Shown: positions 9,606 through 20,813 of the stretch, in pieces
Layout of the letters: every line of letters begins with the position of its first letter
Numbering within the stretch: the first letter of the stretch is position 1
Source of the DNA: Astropecten irregularis
Taxonomy: Eukaryota; Echinodermata; Asteroidea; Paxillosida; Astropectinidae
DNA: 64,000 nt
Direction: 5' to 3'
Assembly: GCA_963971285.1 (NCBI GenBank)
Contig: OZ020251.1
Coordinates: forward strand, 3,472,001-3,536,000
Notes under the pieces: model-generated
What the model was told of the DNA's origin: nothing
The model's database searches: none
What the model saw: only the letters and a program-made list of their open reading frames with translations
Translations under genes and position numbers: made by a program

Positions 9606-10513
9606 CCTTCGTGACCCCTGACAACTTGTCTCCCTAACAAGCCCAGCAGTTTGAGCCGTTTCATCTAAATCACCTCATATCCACTATACCTTATTAAAGA
9701 ATAACCAATTACACACCCTGTACCACAACTGACAGCATCCTCCCAACATTAGGCCAAAATGAAATCCATTTCCATCTCAATTCTCCTGGTTTTATCATCA
9801 AACTCTGTTCTTTTTCTTCTTCTTCTTTCTCTTTGGCAATAAACACAATTCTACAAAATGTTAACGTTTTATCGTCAATGAAAAGGTGCCAATCGGTAAA
9901 ATAAATAAATAAGACCAATTTGCCAGTCAGGGGTCGCTGAAAACTTAATCTTCATCTCAGAAACTTTCATTCCATTCCTGCTCTCTAAAAGCAATAAACT
10001 TGAACAACACGTGTGTTCCAGTGATAAATGTAAACGGATACACTTATATAGCTTTCATTAGTTCCCCCAAAAAATGATTTTTCACACGAGTTACTGAAAT
10101 TACAGACATTTGTGGCAAACTCTATCTTCGGACCGAGTTTCCTGAGTTGGGATGATCTTCTCAGTGCGCATGGCCAGGCCTCATTCGGGGTTTCCCCCGT
10201 TAAGTCCCCATCATCATGACGCTATAATTTACTCATTTATTACTTTATTAAATTGCTATTTTTGAACCCGTTGATGCTCGCACGCTTCGCTTTTTTTTTT
10301 TACCATGCGTTATTGACAATTAAAACAAGCATTTTTTTATCTTTAAATTTCAGTCAGCATGAAGCTTGGGTCAAATTTAATCACCAACTACCAAGGTCGG
10401 GTGATGCAATCACGATGGCCTGTATTCGAGGTCAGTCCTCAAAGTTGGGGAAGGATTTTGGATGGATGTTCCTGCTAAATCCATGAACTCGTTCCATCTT
10501 TTTTTTCTTTACT
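9606..10513. other. Intergenic, no recognised feature
   Basis: No exon or named repeat is recognised. Open frames at 9709-9918 (-) and 10253-10486 (+) lack coding character. Confidence 0.35.
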
Positions 10514-10695
10514 TTAAAGGACCTTCGCAAAATGAGTCTTGCAGATCGGTTTGTGATTTATTTTACCACCGCCATTTTGTGTCCTAAATGAAATGGAGGG
10601 CTTGAGATACATGGCGCAGCTGGAGCCTTCCTAACAAGACCCAATCCCTTCGTTTCGTTTAGTGGGCCTCAAATGGCGCTAGCAAAATAAGACCT
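10514..10695. mobile_element. Family H element copy (reverse orientation)
   Basis: TTTAAAGGACCTTCGCAAAATGA at the left, then GTGTCCTAAATGAAATGGAGGGCTTGAGATA and CTGGAGCCTTCCT. The same blocks occur in copies at 15075, 41463 and 48178. Confidence 0.55.
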
Positions 10696-10713
10696 AAGCT
10701 TAGTCACAATCCA

Positions 10714-10861
10714 AGGTCGATTTCACAAAGCCTTACGATTGATCGCAACTCTAATACGAAGATGACCCATCGTATCTTATGTAGGGCTGCAATCAGTATA
10801 GCTGCAATCAGTATAAGTCCTATGATTGATAGTAAGTTTTGATGAGTGAAATCGACCCCTG
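10714..10861. mobile_element. Family E copy
   Basis: AGGTCGATTTCACAAAGCC at the left and GTGAAATCGACCCCT at the right enclose CGATTGATCGCAACT and a 16-base internal duplication (CTGCAATCAGTATA). Confidence 0.7.
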
Positions 10862-10908
10862 GGGTTAGGCTCACCCTCATGAGGGTACCCGACTCACACT
10901 GTCCGCAC

Positions 10909-11393
10909 TTAAGGGTGCACCACACTAAATAGTGTCCCATTGACCTTAGTGTAAAAATCCCTCAACTTCAGGTTTAAAAAACCCATCCAGAAGTTTCTCA
11001 GTTGTTGGTGCAATAGTGTAAATGGTAGTGTGAACTCTCAACTACCCAATTCTTTTCAATTTTTGGTTGGGTAACCGATTGGATTTTTTGCTAATTGCCC
11101 CAAGAAAAAAACACCCCGAAATGTCCCTTTTCCGTAACCGACTTGCTACGAGTTTTCATGAAACAACCCTCCACGCCCCAATGTAGGACCTGATTTCAAA
11201 CCAAAATTTCTCAAGTCTCCACAGCAGGCTGAAGCACTGAACCCCCAGGTTGCCATGACCAGTCAAAACTACACAATATATTAATTGCACGACCCCCCAA
11301 ATTGCATATTTAAAAACATTTGAGGGTACACACATTATGATAATCAGCTCGGCGCATTGATTTTTGAGCTATTTAGTGTGGTGCACCCTTAAA
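10909..11393. mobile_element. MITE family G, complete, TTAA ends
   Basis: It starts CTTAAGGGTGCACCACACTA and ends TAGTGTGGTGCACCCTTAAA, an inverted repeat of about 24 bases (AATA/TATT continue it). The termini include TTAA on both sides. The ~485-base interior is non-coding. A diverged relative begins at 45362. Confidence 0.8.
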
Positions 11394-11560
11394 TTTTTGT
11401 CTCGGGAAAAGTGTCTTGGAAATTCTTCCTGGGCAGAATTTGGCCGGTACAAATACCATCGCGGGTCGAGAAAAGTAACTGAGAGGAAGACTTCCTGAGA
11501 CGTCCGCACTGGACCGCGTCTCGGTAACTTTGCCCAAAAAATTCCAGTGCGGACTGGGCT

Positions 11561-11934
11561 TTAAAGGTAATATCATACTTTGGTTTTTATCAAAGAAATA
11601 CAGATTCATGGGCAAATATATCAAGACAGATACAGTAACAGTCATCCGTGAAAATTTCAGTCCCATACGGTGCCCACTTCTTGAGAAAAACAGTGAAAAA
11701 CAGCCACGATATTTCTTAAATTTTTTATTTTTTATTTTTGATCTTTTAAAAGATCAAAAAGATTTTCGGTCATTGTTTTACTATTTTCTGGATAAATACA
11801 CCATATCAGGCGGAAACATTTTACCACCACCATCTTCATACCCAGTAAGTTGTACGTAGATCTGTGAACATTTCTGTTTTGGTTTCTTACCAAAGTGTCA
11901 AGGGGTTAAAAAAAAAGTATGATACTACCTTTAA
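11561..11934. mobile_element. MITE family A copy
   Basis: TTAAAGGTAATATCATACTT at the left and GTATGATACTACCTTTAA at the right. A GTCAAGGGGTTAAAAAA-like insertion lies just inside the right end. Confidence 0.9.
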
Positions 11935-12630
11935 ACTTGCGCCATGGAACATTAATTCACCTACTAGGGAAAATTGCTTTCAATGTCTCTTTAGTGCTTC
12001 CGTTTAATAGTCAAAACCGCCAATACAGTTTTGGAACCGATCCCATTTCTTTGTCCCTGGTGTGAAAGGGTTCACAATGGGCGTACATAACTGTAGCGCG
12101 ACAAGGAGAAATTAACAAAGGGCTGTATGCAGGATGAAGTAATAGGGGAAACACCTGATATTCCCGCGGTTGCACAAAGATAGGAATATACGCCTCTTGA
12201 ACTGACGGATTTATAATTTTTAGTACCAAATATGGAAATGTTCAGTGATGCGTGAAACCACATGAAAAGTTGCACCTCTTTTGTAAGCATGACGACTGCC
12301 ACCTGTGAAAATACCTTGAATTAAATTTCCCATTCATGAATTGCTGACGTCATGTTTCTATGGTAACAATTCTGAAAGTACAACAGGAGTGTTCTTTAGA
12401 CAAAAAAGGGACTTTCTTATCGGATGAATTTGTTTGTTGTGTCCAATGCATTTAAAAATGGAAGTTATACATATATACAATTGTTGTTATATAGCCAGGA
12501 ATGTTCTGTCGAAAAACTTTCCAGCTGAACTTTCCGCTTCAGTTTTTATGCGTCTGATTGCTGTTTTTGCTGATGTTACATTTGCTTTTGCTTAATATTG
12601 GAGAAAATGAATAAAGGGATCTACTGAACA
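11935..12630. other. Intergenic, no recognised feature
   Basis: No exon or named repeat is recognised. The open frames present are short and without coding bias. Confidence 0.35.
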
Positions 12631-12870
12631 CCGTAGGGCTTCAACTGACAACTGAGCTATCCAGCCCTACGTTGGTGCTGTCTCGAAAAGTCAACTATCT
12701 TTGTTCGTAGGGCTAGCTGGATGGCTCAGTTGGTAGAGCGCATGTACGATGTTCAAGGGGCCGCCGGTTCGAATCCCACTCCAGTCAATGTTTCTTTGTT
12801 TCTTTTAGTGACTTTTAATTCAGTTAGTTTCCCTTGTGGTTGTTTGATGATTAGATTGTAATTAATCAAG
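12630..12870 (+). mobile_element. tRNA-derived SINE type 1, with an inverted head fragment
   Basis: From 12707, GTAGGGCTAGCTGGATGGCTCAGTTGGTAGAGCGC carries box A and GGTTCGAATCCC box B, followed by CACTCCAGTCAATGTTTC and a non-tRNA tail (AATTCAGTTAGTTTCCCTTGTGG). An AGCT insertion splits the 5' end. A reverse-complement head (AACTGAGCTATCCAGCCCTACG) sits at 12648-12671. The element at 44863 shares head and tail. Confidence 0.8.
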
Positions 12871-12892
12871 ATTTTCCCATCTGTAACTCGAA

Positions 12893-13115
12893 ACAGGCTC
12901 GGGTTAGCGTAGTTGTTCTTTCCAGACCTCGCCTTTCACCTCAGTCTGGCGGCCCGGGTTCGAGTCCTGCTCGGTCCACAAATGGATTGGGTTTTCAGTC
13001 CCTACCTGATTCTGTGGGTTTTACCCAGAATATTACTCTGGGGTTTTCCTCCCACCTCTAAAACTGTGTATAAATAAAAAGGTTTCATCAGGCTTTCGAG
13101 CTACAGTGCCTAGGG
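12893..13115 (+). mobile_element. tRNA-derived SINE type 2
   Basis: GGGTTAGCGTAGTTGTTCTTTC and GGGTTCGAGTCCTGC look like degraded box A and box B. The tail reads CTACCTGATTCTGTGGGTTTT, then CAGAATATTACTCTGGGGTT and TTCCTCCCACCTCTAAAACTG. A GGGTTTTCCTCCC tail is common in invertebrate SINEs. Confidence 0.65.
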
Positions 13116-13192
13116 CGCTTTTGAGTAATCCTTGGTTTCATAACCAGAAATATATGTAATAATATTTGTGTTGATTTGGTATAGTTTGTTAA

Positions 13193-13334
13193 TGGGAGAC
13201 TTTTGAGAATCGGTCTTCAAGTCAACAGCGCACGCGCACGCAATTGTGAGCATGCGCGTGTTGTTTTGCGCCTGCGCTGTTGTGTGTGCGCGTGCGCTGT
13301 TGACTTGAAGACCGATACTCAAAAGTCTCCCATT
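13193..13334. repeat. Near-perfect 142-base hairpin, CpG-rich
   Basis: ATGGGAGACTTTTGAGAATC, then GGTCTTCAAGTCAACAGCGC and ACGCGCACGC, are answered by the reverse complement at the right end (arms about 50 bases, one or two mismatches). The loop is GC-rich. A second copy in inverted orientation lies at 20489-20630. A small MITE or a hairpin-RNA source are both possible. Confidence 0.85.
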
Positions 13335-13968
13335 GTTATGATGGTAATATAGTACAGGCCGCGAGTTGTATTGTGTGTATTCAACAGTCAATGATGCAAT
13401 TCCGAAAAAAGAAAAAACCGCACAATACGGTTTACTAAGCAAACTCTATTGATTTTGATTTTTGGTTTCACTTTAAACCGATTCATTAATTTTATTGTCG
13501 AAGGCCGAGAATATCAATCTGAATTGTATAATGGGAACGGTGACAGCGAGCGCAGCGGTTGGACATTTTAGTGGGGGTTTCCGGTGCTCTTTCCCCAGGG
13601 TCCTCGAAGAGATTATTTCTGTCAAGTCACGACTATCTCGCAATCGGCAACTGAAAGTGAAACTTGATAGTATAAAAGGTCCCTGAGAATTATACCAAAT
13701 CGAGGGGAAACCCCTTTGCCTAGCCAGCACTCGCCACAATGGGTCTGTTTAATAACGGTGGATGTGTTGTGCAATGTGCAGTGAATGGGGTAGCAAGGCA
13801 CATGAGGCAATAAGGCGCTCATGTTTTATTCAATAGTAGGAATAACAAAGGATTATGTTGACTGAATACCTCACCCCTCACCTTTACACGATCGATCGGC
13901 CAACTAGTGTAAACATCGTGATATTTTGACTGTTCACTACTCTGAACTACATGTACACCATGAGCCTC
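13335..13968. other. Intergenic, no recognised feature
   Basis: Contains a somewhat GC-richer stretch at 13530-13720 with open frames on both strands. None resembles a known protein. Confidence 0.35.
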
Positions 13969-14370
13969 TATACAGGGTTTCCCAGAAGAAAAAAACCCGC
14001 AACACTGTGTCTGGAACCATTTTATTAAAATAAAACTGTTTATCACTTTAGGATTCAGTCATATGATACAACTATGTCTTGGCTATCACCATGTAGAATT
14101 TAAGCACATCTGGTTTTAAATTGGCGAAATTATGACCAATTGAAAGAGTATTCCTTATAACTTATAAACAAATTTGCAAGGATAGCACGCACAGAAAGAA
14201 AGTTGAAAATCGGGTTTTGAGATTGGGTAATCTTACTCTTTCCCCTCAATTTCAGTCCAATTTTTCTCAAATTCTACATTGTGATAGCCCAGACATGGTT
14301 GAATAAAAATATCTGAATCTTGAAGTGATAAACAGTTGAATTTTTATATAATAGTTCTAGACACAAATCA
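13969..14370. mobile_element. MITE family I copy (mariner-like ends)
   Basis: TACAGGGTTTCCCAGAAGAA at the left is followed by GCAACACTGTGTCTGGAACC and AAACTGTTTATCACTTTAGG. The interior matches copies at 42650 and 54135. The right end (GTTCTAGACACAAATCATGT) is degraded. Confidence 0.7.
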
Positions 14371-14601
14371 TGTACATGTATACTTTACTCATGTGTATTA
14401 TACACAAACCAACACACAGGCATTAATATAAAGGTCACTGCCACTATGTACAAACAAGTTATGGGTTACTGTGCACACGACCTCACGTGAACTTTCTTCA
14501 ATGCCTGTAATTATTTTCCTCTCGGCGAAAAATAATCTTCTGTCAATGGAAGGTTCTACTGGCAATTCATTTTTTACCGTTTTCCATTTTCCTAAGATAT
14601 A

Positions 14602-15068
14602 ATTTAAATGAAAGGGAGCATAAAGGATTTGCAAAGATATGCGTTTTGGCTGAATTTGGTACTAAAATAGATTTGAAGGTCTTAAACTTCCTTACAGACA
14701 TTTTTTTCATGTACCTTTTTATGCTTTGTTTATCCATAGAGCTAGGAACAGAAGCTCTATGGTTTATCTGGATAGCAGGAATACTGCCGAAATAATCTTG
14801 CCCCCTCCGAATCCTTCACGGTTCAACCACGCTTTCGAAATCTTACTTAATCGTTCGAACGAACGATCTTTTTAAAAGACACTATAAATCTTGATTTCCT
14901 TGAAAACCCCAGCATCTGATGAACCAAGTATTTCTGCTATCCAGATGAACAAAGAGCTAAGGGGTACTTGAAACAACGTTTGTAAGGAAGTTTAAGACCT
15001 TCACTTCTGTTTAAGTACCAAATTCAGCCCAAACGCTCATCTTTGCAAATCCTATATTCTCCCTTTAA
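14602..15068. mobile_element. MITE family B copy, long inverted repeats
   Basis: The left arm AAAGGGAGCATAAAGGATTTGCAAAGAT, then TTGGCTGAATTTGGTACT and GAAGGTCTTAAACTTCCTTACAG, is mirrored at the right end (CTGTAAG-like ... AAATTCAGCC ... ATCTTTGCAAATCC ... CTCCCTTTAA). Arms exceed 80 bases. The centre has GTTCGAACGAACGAT and AATAATCTTGCCCCCTCCGA blocks found in the other B copies. Confidence 0.85.
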
Positions 15069-15074
15069 CACTTG

Positions 15075-15245
15075 ACCTGCCACTTCATTTGAGGCCCCAA
15101 AACGAAATGAAGAGATTAAGCCACATGATTAAACCGAAGAAATACTCCAGCTTCGACGTGTTTCTCAAGCCTTTGTTATTTCATTTTGGACACAAAAATA
15201 TATCCCAAGCCTATAGCATCAAGCCTCATTTCGTAAAGGCCCCTT
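15075..15245. mobile_element. Family H copy
   Basis: GAGGCCCCAAAACGAAATGA, then GCCACATGATTAAACCGAAG and CTCCAGCTTCG, end in AAGCCTCATTTCGTAAAGGCCC. It abuts the family B element ending at 15068. Confidence 0.65.
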
Positions 15246-15496
15246 GTAAAGGATAGGCCTAATAATATGGAGAGGTTTATGGACATAACATGGACACCGT
15301 CACAAACCCTTCTTCGAGTTCGTGCAATGACCTATGTTGCAACGGTTAAAAACGTTGCATCATCAGTGGTACTGTATTACGTTTATTGTCGAAAATGACC
15401 AGCTGTGTTGGGCATCAATTTTGGGCAAGTATGGGTCAAATAGATCAATATGGCGCATTGATCGTGCTATAGCACGGCCGGGTGTGCTCGATCGCC

Positions 15497-15677
15497 TAGA
15501 ATATACCGAAACAGAAATATTCACAGATTTATCTACAACTTATACAGCGTATAAAGATGGTGATGGTAGAAACATACCGTTAAAAGATTAAAATGCTGTA
15601 TTTATCCAGACAAGAGTAAAACCAGTGACCCAAATTATTTTTGATCTTTTCAAGATGAAAAATAATAGAGGAAAGAC
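15497..15677. mobile_element. MITE family A partial copy
   Basis: An internal portion only: ATACCGAAACAGAAATATTCA through ACCAGTGACCCAAATTATTT to GGAAAGACT. It is cut by the full copy starting at 15678. Confidence 0.8.
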
Positions 15678-16053
15678 TTAAAGGTAGTATCATACTTTGG
15701 TAAGACACCACAACAAAAATGTTCACATATTTACGTGTGTAAATGTAACTTACAGGGTATGAAGATGGTGATGGTAGAAACATACTGTCACATTTTGTCT
15801 GCCTGAAATGCTGTATTTATCCAGCAAAGGGTAAAAACCAGTGACCCAAATTATTTTTGATCTTTTACAGATCAGAAATAAAAGAGAAACGACTTAAGAA
15901 ATACCGTGGCCGTTTTGCACTGTTTTCTCAAAAGGTGGGCACCGTACATGGGACTGAAATTTCCACAGATGACTGTTACTGTATTGTCCTTGATATTTTT
16001 GCCCACGAATTTGTGTTTCTTTGACAAAAAACAAAGTATGATATTTACTTTAA
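15678..16053. mobile_element. MITE family A copy
   Basis: TTAAAGGTAGTATCATACTT at the left and CAAAGTATGATATTTACTTTAA at the right. Its left end lies at a TTAAA within the preceding partial copy, so it may have inserted into that older copy. Confidence 0.88.
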
Positions 16054-17040
16054 TAGGATCGTGTATATATAGTTTAACACATCAAATTGTATCTTAAAAC
16101 ATTTTTGAACAAGTTGAGTTCATAATACGAAGCTGACAACATTTCATATTAATAAATACATGTCAAGGAATAGAGATAATGAAAAACGTTTTGATATTTT
16201 TGTTAGGATAAAAGAGAGGGAACTTCGAACATTTTTAAATGTTTCGCGGTTCGTCACCACACAATAATATTAATGTCCAAGTTCCTTATCATTATTTGCT
16301 AAACTTGTACCAGTCCTTTATGCTGTTTGATCTTTCATGGTACAAAAACATGCGGTTAATGTGTACTGCAAAGGTTATGACTGAAGACTCAATTTTTGAA
16401 GGGTAAATAAATAACCAGTCTAATTTTAATCTGTCACCTGATAATGTCGTCATCAGACAATGAACCGCAATTTGTAGTAACGCTAAAAATAGCAAGCGTT
16501 TGATGGTTTATTTTTTTTTTCATGTTTATGCAAATGCGGTTGTCTGGTTAAAGTTAACTTTTTGTGAGATTAATAGCTATTGTCGAATGGTATCATTTAA
16601 TTATTATTATTATTAAAGGAGTAAATCGAATCTTGTTGAAATTTGCGAGGCAAATATATTTCTGGATTAAGACATGTGGTTTGTGGGGTCATGCGGCCAG
16701 TGAATGGCAAAAGGGTGTATCTCGAAAAATCATGTTTTGAGAAAAACGGCTTGAATATTCTGTCTAGTACCACTTTTTTAGGCCGATTATATTCAGGGAA
16801 AATGTTGCTGAAATAAATAGTTATGACATATTGAAGGTTTATTTTAAGTTTCACCCATTTTCTATGATTTTCTTTTTCATTGGAGGCATTTTAAACTCGA
16901 TACTCAATTTTGACAGCACATCAATGTTGACCATCTTAACACATTTTTGGCAAAATGGTGTATGTCATGTTAGCATTGCTCATTTAGAACGCATTGTCTT
17001 GGCAAAAGGGTGTAAATCCATGTTACGCTTCATAAGCAAG
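16054..17040. other. Intergenic, no recognised feature
   Basis: AT-rich. A family-B-like or other MITE core could lie near 16600-17000 (TGAGAAAAACGGC, GGCCGATTATATTCAG) but no ends were found. Confidence 0.35.
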
Positions 17041-17206
17041 GCACATTTCTACTGATTTGTTCCGTTTACCCAGAAGATGGTCGTGGGTTCTAATCCAACT
17101 TAGGCTTACGGCATTTGTGTCCCTGGGCAGGACACTTGACCACTCATTGCCTCTCTCACCCAGGAAATGGTTGTAGGTTCGAATCCAGGTATTATGACAG
17201 CAGGGG
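17041..17206 (+). mobile_element. tRNA-derived SINE type 3
   Basis: GTCCCTGGGCAGGACACTTG, CCACTCATTGCCTCTCTCAC and CCAGGAAATGGTTGTAGGTT make up a central domain. The same domain occurs on the minus strand at 38330-38510. A GGTCGTGGGTTCTAATCC box-B-like sequence precedes it. Confidence 0.6.
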
Positions 17207-17430
17207 TGCATGGATTTCACCAAACTAATCCTAACTTATGAAAATTAGGCTTGCCCTTCACCATAGATGTGCACTGTATACTCAGTGCCTGTGAGAATCC
17301 TAACTTCATATGAATCGCAAGGCTTGTTATGCATTGCAGTCCTATGTATAAGGATAGGCTCCCCTACGATGGGTTATCCTTCGTAACTCGAGTTATGATC
17401 GATCGTAGGGCTTCGTGACATCGACCCTAC
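17207..17430. mobile_element. Family E copy (expanded)
   Basis: GATTTCACCAAACTAATCCTAAC at the left and CGATCGTAGGGCTTCGTGACATCGACC at the right; ATTGCAGTCCTATGTATAAG in the middle. It abuts the SINE ending near 17206. Confidence 0.65.
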
Positions 17431-17686
17431 GATACTTTGCATTTACATATTTCTCTAGGCATATCGCATATGCCCATTGAGTTGAAAAAAAAACACAATT
17501 AGGAAGGTTTAATTAAGAGTTGTTAGTGGCATTCGAACGAAGCATTTGAACTCAGAGAGAGCATTTTTGAAATGATATTTGCATTATATCAATATGGACA
17601 AGAGGATTTGCCATTTGGAAAATAAATGACAATTAAATAAAAAATATTATTCCAATAATTTCATGTTATGCTATCATTTCATATAT

Positions 17687-18042
17687 AAAATTAGTATCAT
17701 ACTTTGGTAGCATACCGAGACAGAAATCTTCACATATTTACCCATAACTTATGATGATGTTGATGGTAGAAACATACCGTTAAAATCTTCCTACCTGAAA
17801 TGCTGTATTTATCCAGGAAAGAGCAAAACCAGTGACCAAAATAATTTTGGATCTTTCAAAGATCAAAAATAAAAGAGAAAAGACTTAAGAAATATCGTGG
17901 CCGTTTTCATTGTTTTCTCAAAAACTGGTCACCGTATGGGACTGAAATTTTCACGGATGAATGTTATTGTGTCTGGTCTTGATATTTTTGCCCATGAATC
18001 TGTATTTCTTTGACAAAAATCAAAGTATGATACTACTTTTAA
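17687..18042. mobile_element. MITE family A copy
   Basis: AAATTAGTATCATACTTTGG at the left (the AGG is degraded) and CAAAGTATGATACTACTTTTAA at the right. Confidence 0.87.
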
Positions 18043-18909
18043 CCTTGAAAGAAATACAAATCATTTCCCACGCTTATGGATGACATACTCCGGAAATATA
18101 ACACTGGAAAAGCAAATATGGTATACATTATTTTGAGCGGTTCATGTCACAACAATTTGTTTGGCTGTTAAAGAAAAAAAAACTTTCCAACATTTTTCCT
18201 TCATGATGTAGTGGAAATTTTCCCTAAGTGCTGTATTGAATTATCTATGAAAAGGGGCAGTAAGTTATGAATACGCGACTCCACGCTCAGCTGACCATTA
18301 ACAAAAGAGCCAAAAATGGCACTAAGTCCTAAAAGGGGAATCCCAGAACTAATATAACATCTAACATCACACAAAGCAAACTAGTCAACCAATGGGTTGA
18401 ACCTTGGATTGGAATCACGTGGTATGAACCAGCCAATGACGGTCCGATGTTGACTTAGTCAGATTATGTAGGAATAGAGAGAGAGAAAAAAAGCAGCTAA
18501 TTCTTGTTAGATTCATAAGAGGGGAAAAATTGAAAGCTGTTTCCGGGTTGTTGTTTTTTTCCCCCAACCTGAACTAGTGTCCAAAAGTATATGATGGTAT
18601 ACCGTGACAACGGTCGGAGGATAACACAAGCTAAGCTGAGTCAGGCCACTGGAAGACAAGTCCATATTGCACTGGTGCTACTTCGCATTTTAGCTCAAGA
18701 GAGGATTTTTTTTGTGTTAATACGAGTGGGTCGACATACGAGGCGGACTGACGGAGGCTAGCTACCGGGCTTCTGCGCGCTCTCGCCCCCGCTGCTTTGA
18801 AGAGGCGCACACGCCATCTGACCGAGGGCCCCGGAACTTGGTACGTATGAGTGACCCTCCTTTTCCACTACACTATTTTGCAGTTCAACACAGAACAATT
18901 TAAGATGCT
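18043..18909. other. Intergenic, no recognised feature
   Basis: A GC-richer patch at 18720-18840 carries a 95-codon minus-strand open frame (18758-19045), which runs into a family E element and is not considered coding. Confidence 0.35.
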
Positions 18910-19041
18910 CAGGGGTCGATTTCACGAAGCCTTTCGATCGATCGTAACTCGAGTTACGAAGGATAATACATCGTATCCCTAGGAGGCCATAGTCCCTACG
19001 ATTGATAGTAAGTTGCGATGACTTTGCTAAAATCGACCTCA
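18910..19041. mobile_element. Family E foldback element, good copy
   Basis: CAGGGGTCGATTTCACGAAG at the left and TAAAATCGACCTCAG at the right. Between them lie CGATCGATCGTAACTCGAGT, TACGAAGGATAATACATCGT and CTACGATTGATAGTAAGTTG. The family consists of ~130-150-base elements whose GGGGTCGATTTCA ends are inverted and whose middle holds palindromic CGATCGATCG. At least nine copies lie in the window. Confidence 0.8.
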
Positions 19042-19100
19042 GCATTCTTATCCTATTTAGGCCTAATCAATGCAGTAATTGTATCCTTTCAAAACAATTC

Positions 19101-19255
19101 AGGGTTCGATTTCACCAAACTCATCGTAACTTATATAAATCATAGAATCTTTGATGCATTGCAGCCCCACGTGCACATAAGATAGGCCATCTACGATGGG
19201 TTATCCTTCGTAATTCGAGTTACGATCGATCGTAGGGCTTCGTGAAATCGACACC
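19101..19255. mobile_element. Family E copy, opposite orientation
   Basis: CAGGGTTCGATTTCACCAAA at the left and CGTGAAATCGACACCAGG at the right; the order of interior blocks is reversed relative to 18910, 60 bases away. Confidence 0.8.
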
Positions 19256-19511
19256 AGGTGATTTAGGTTTGAAGATTATCAGAGTGACAGTTATTTCCTC
19301 TATAGAAGTGTTTCTAGCACTAAGCTAACATAATAACCCTTAACAATTGAGTTATTTTTAACTGTGTTAAGTAATGAAGGGCTTGATTTGTCAATATTGC
19401 GTTGCACAGTAACACCATGTGAAGTGTATCCTATTGCAAAACCAATCATGTTATAAATGGCCATAAATAATAATGGCCATTCAATTGACAATGAAAATAA
19501 CAAATTCATCG

Positions 19512-19876
19512 TTAAAGGTAGTATCATACTTTGGTAAGAGACAAAAACAGAAATGTTGAAAGAATTAAGTATAACTATCAGGGTAAGAAGATGATGCTAG
19601 TAGAAACCTATTGTTAAAATCGTTCCGCCTGAAATTGTGTATTTATCCAGATATTTCTAAAACAACGACCGGAAATCTTTTTGATCTTTTAAAAGATCAA
19701 AAATAAAAGAGAAAAGACTTAAGAAATACTGTCGCAATTTTTCACGATTTTCTCAAAAAGTGGGCACCGTATCGGACTGAAATTTTCACAGATGACTGTT
19801 GTTGTATCTTCCTTGATATTTGTGCCCATTAATCTGTATTTCTTTGATAAAAACCAAAGTATGATACTACCTTTAA
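19512..19876. mobile_element. MITE family A, reference-quality copy, TTAA ends
   Basis: This 365-base element starts TTAAAGGTAGTATCATACTT(TGGT) and ends with the exact reverse complement, an inverted repeat of 24 bases. Inside are ACAGAAATGTT, CTGAAATTGTGTATTTATCC, a central palindrome TTTTGATCTTTTAAAAGATC(AAAA), GAGAAAAGACTTAAGAAATA, AAAGTGGGCACCGTATCGGA and CTGAAATTTTCACAGATGAC. It has no coding capacity. TTAAAGG ends at a TTAA target are known from the T2/Kolobok group of MITEs in frogs; assignment to that group is an inference. About twenty full or partial copies lie in this window. Confidence 0.92.
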
Positions 19877-20015
19877 GCTCACTTATTTCATCTTGCTCAA
19901 ATAAAATTCGACGTAAGCTATTAAAGAAGGCCTGAAAATGATATCTCGTAAACAGGCATATCGAATAAATATCTTTTGATGGAAATGCGCGTTTTTAGGC
20001 GGATTTTGGAGCTTT

Positions 20016-20088
20016 TTAAAAGTAGTATCATACTTTGGTAGCATACCGAAACAGCAATCTTCACAGATGGTGATGGTAGAAACTACTG
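20016..20088. mobile_element. MITE family A, left-end fragment
   Basis: TTAAAAGTAGTATCATACTT, TGGTAGCATACCGAAACAG and GATGGTGATGGTAGAAAC are present; the rest is deleted. Confidence 0.75.
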
Positions 20089-20488
20089 ATTATAATATTT
20101 ATTATTATTATCGCCAATGTTATTAATGATAATATTAATATTGTGGACTTCAAGCTGAATTGTTCCTGATTTCAATTACTCTGTGTCAGTGATTTGTATA
20201 GCTATATACATGAGACAAAACAAGCCATAAACTGTTCAACTGCTCATCAACCAAAACAACGATCTGAAAATATAGAATACTTAGATTTACGAGTGCCTGA
20301 CGTTTCGATCCTATAGAATGGTCTTTCTCAAAGGCTTACAGCCTTCGTGAAACGAAAATTGCATATTGATCAGGAAACTACTTATTGCTTTTTATATGAA
20401 AAACCCGAGTTTTTAAACTCTAAGTTAACAACTTGACAAGCGAAGTGATCGTGATGATCAGGGAGAGAATTTTACACAATCACCAAAG

Positions 20489-20630
20489 TAATAGAAGACT
20501 TTTGAGAACCGGTCTTCAAGTCAACAGCGCACGCGCACGCACAACAGCGCAGGCGCAAAACAACGCGCGCATGCTCACAATTGCGTGCGCGTGTGCTGTT
20601 GACTTGAAGACCGGTTCTCAAAAGTCCCAT
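20489..20630. repeat. CpG-rich hairpin, second copy (inverted relative to 13193)
   Basis: The arms AGACTTTTGAGAACCGGTCT, TCAAGTCAACAGCGCACGCG and complement are near-perfect. The loop is the reverse complement of that in the copy at 13193. It lies 180 bases upstream of the ETS gene start codon. Confidence 0.85.
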
Positions 20631-20813
20631 TTCTCCTCAATTAGAACTTCTCCGATCACGATTTCCTTTTTTGGAAGAAGCTGGTTTGAAAAAAAAATCG
20701 TTTTGAAACAAAAAAAACTTTTCGTGCAAGTTCAATATTTTACTCGCTCCATATACTTGTGTAGTAATAGTTGGTACTATTGTTTATTTGTACAGGTATA
20801 ATTAGGGCATAAG

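Noticed and set aside
12707-12781. tRNA-like sequence with box A and box B
   Set aside because: As a tRNA gene: an AGCT insertion breaks the 5' end, the stems do not pair well, and the same head plus non-tRNA tail recurs at 44863. It is a SINE.
13110-13442. 110-codon minus-strand frame sharing the SARAHTTAQAQNNTRMLTIA-like peptide with 20433-20801
   Set aside because: The shared peptide is the translation of the CpG-rich hairpin in both places, readable on either strand because the hairpin is palindromic.
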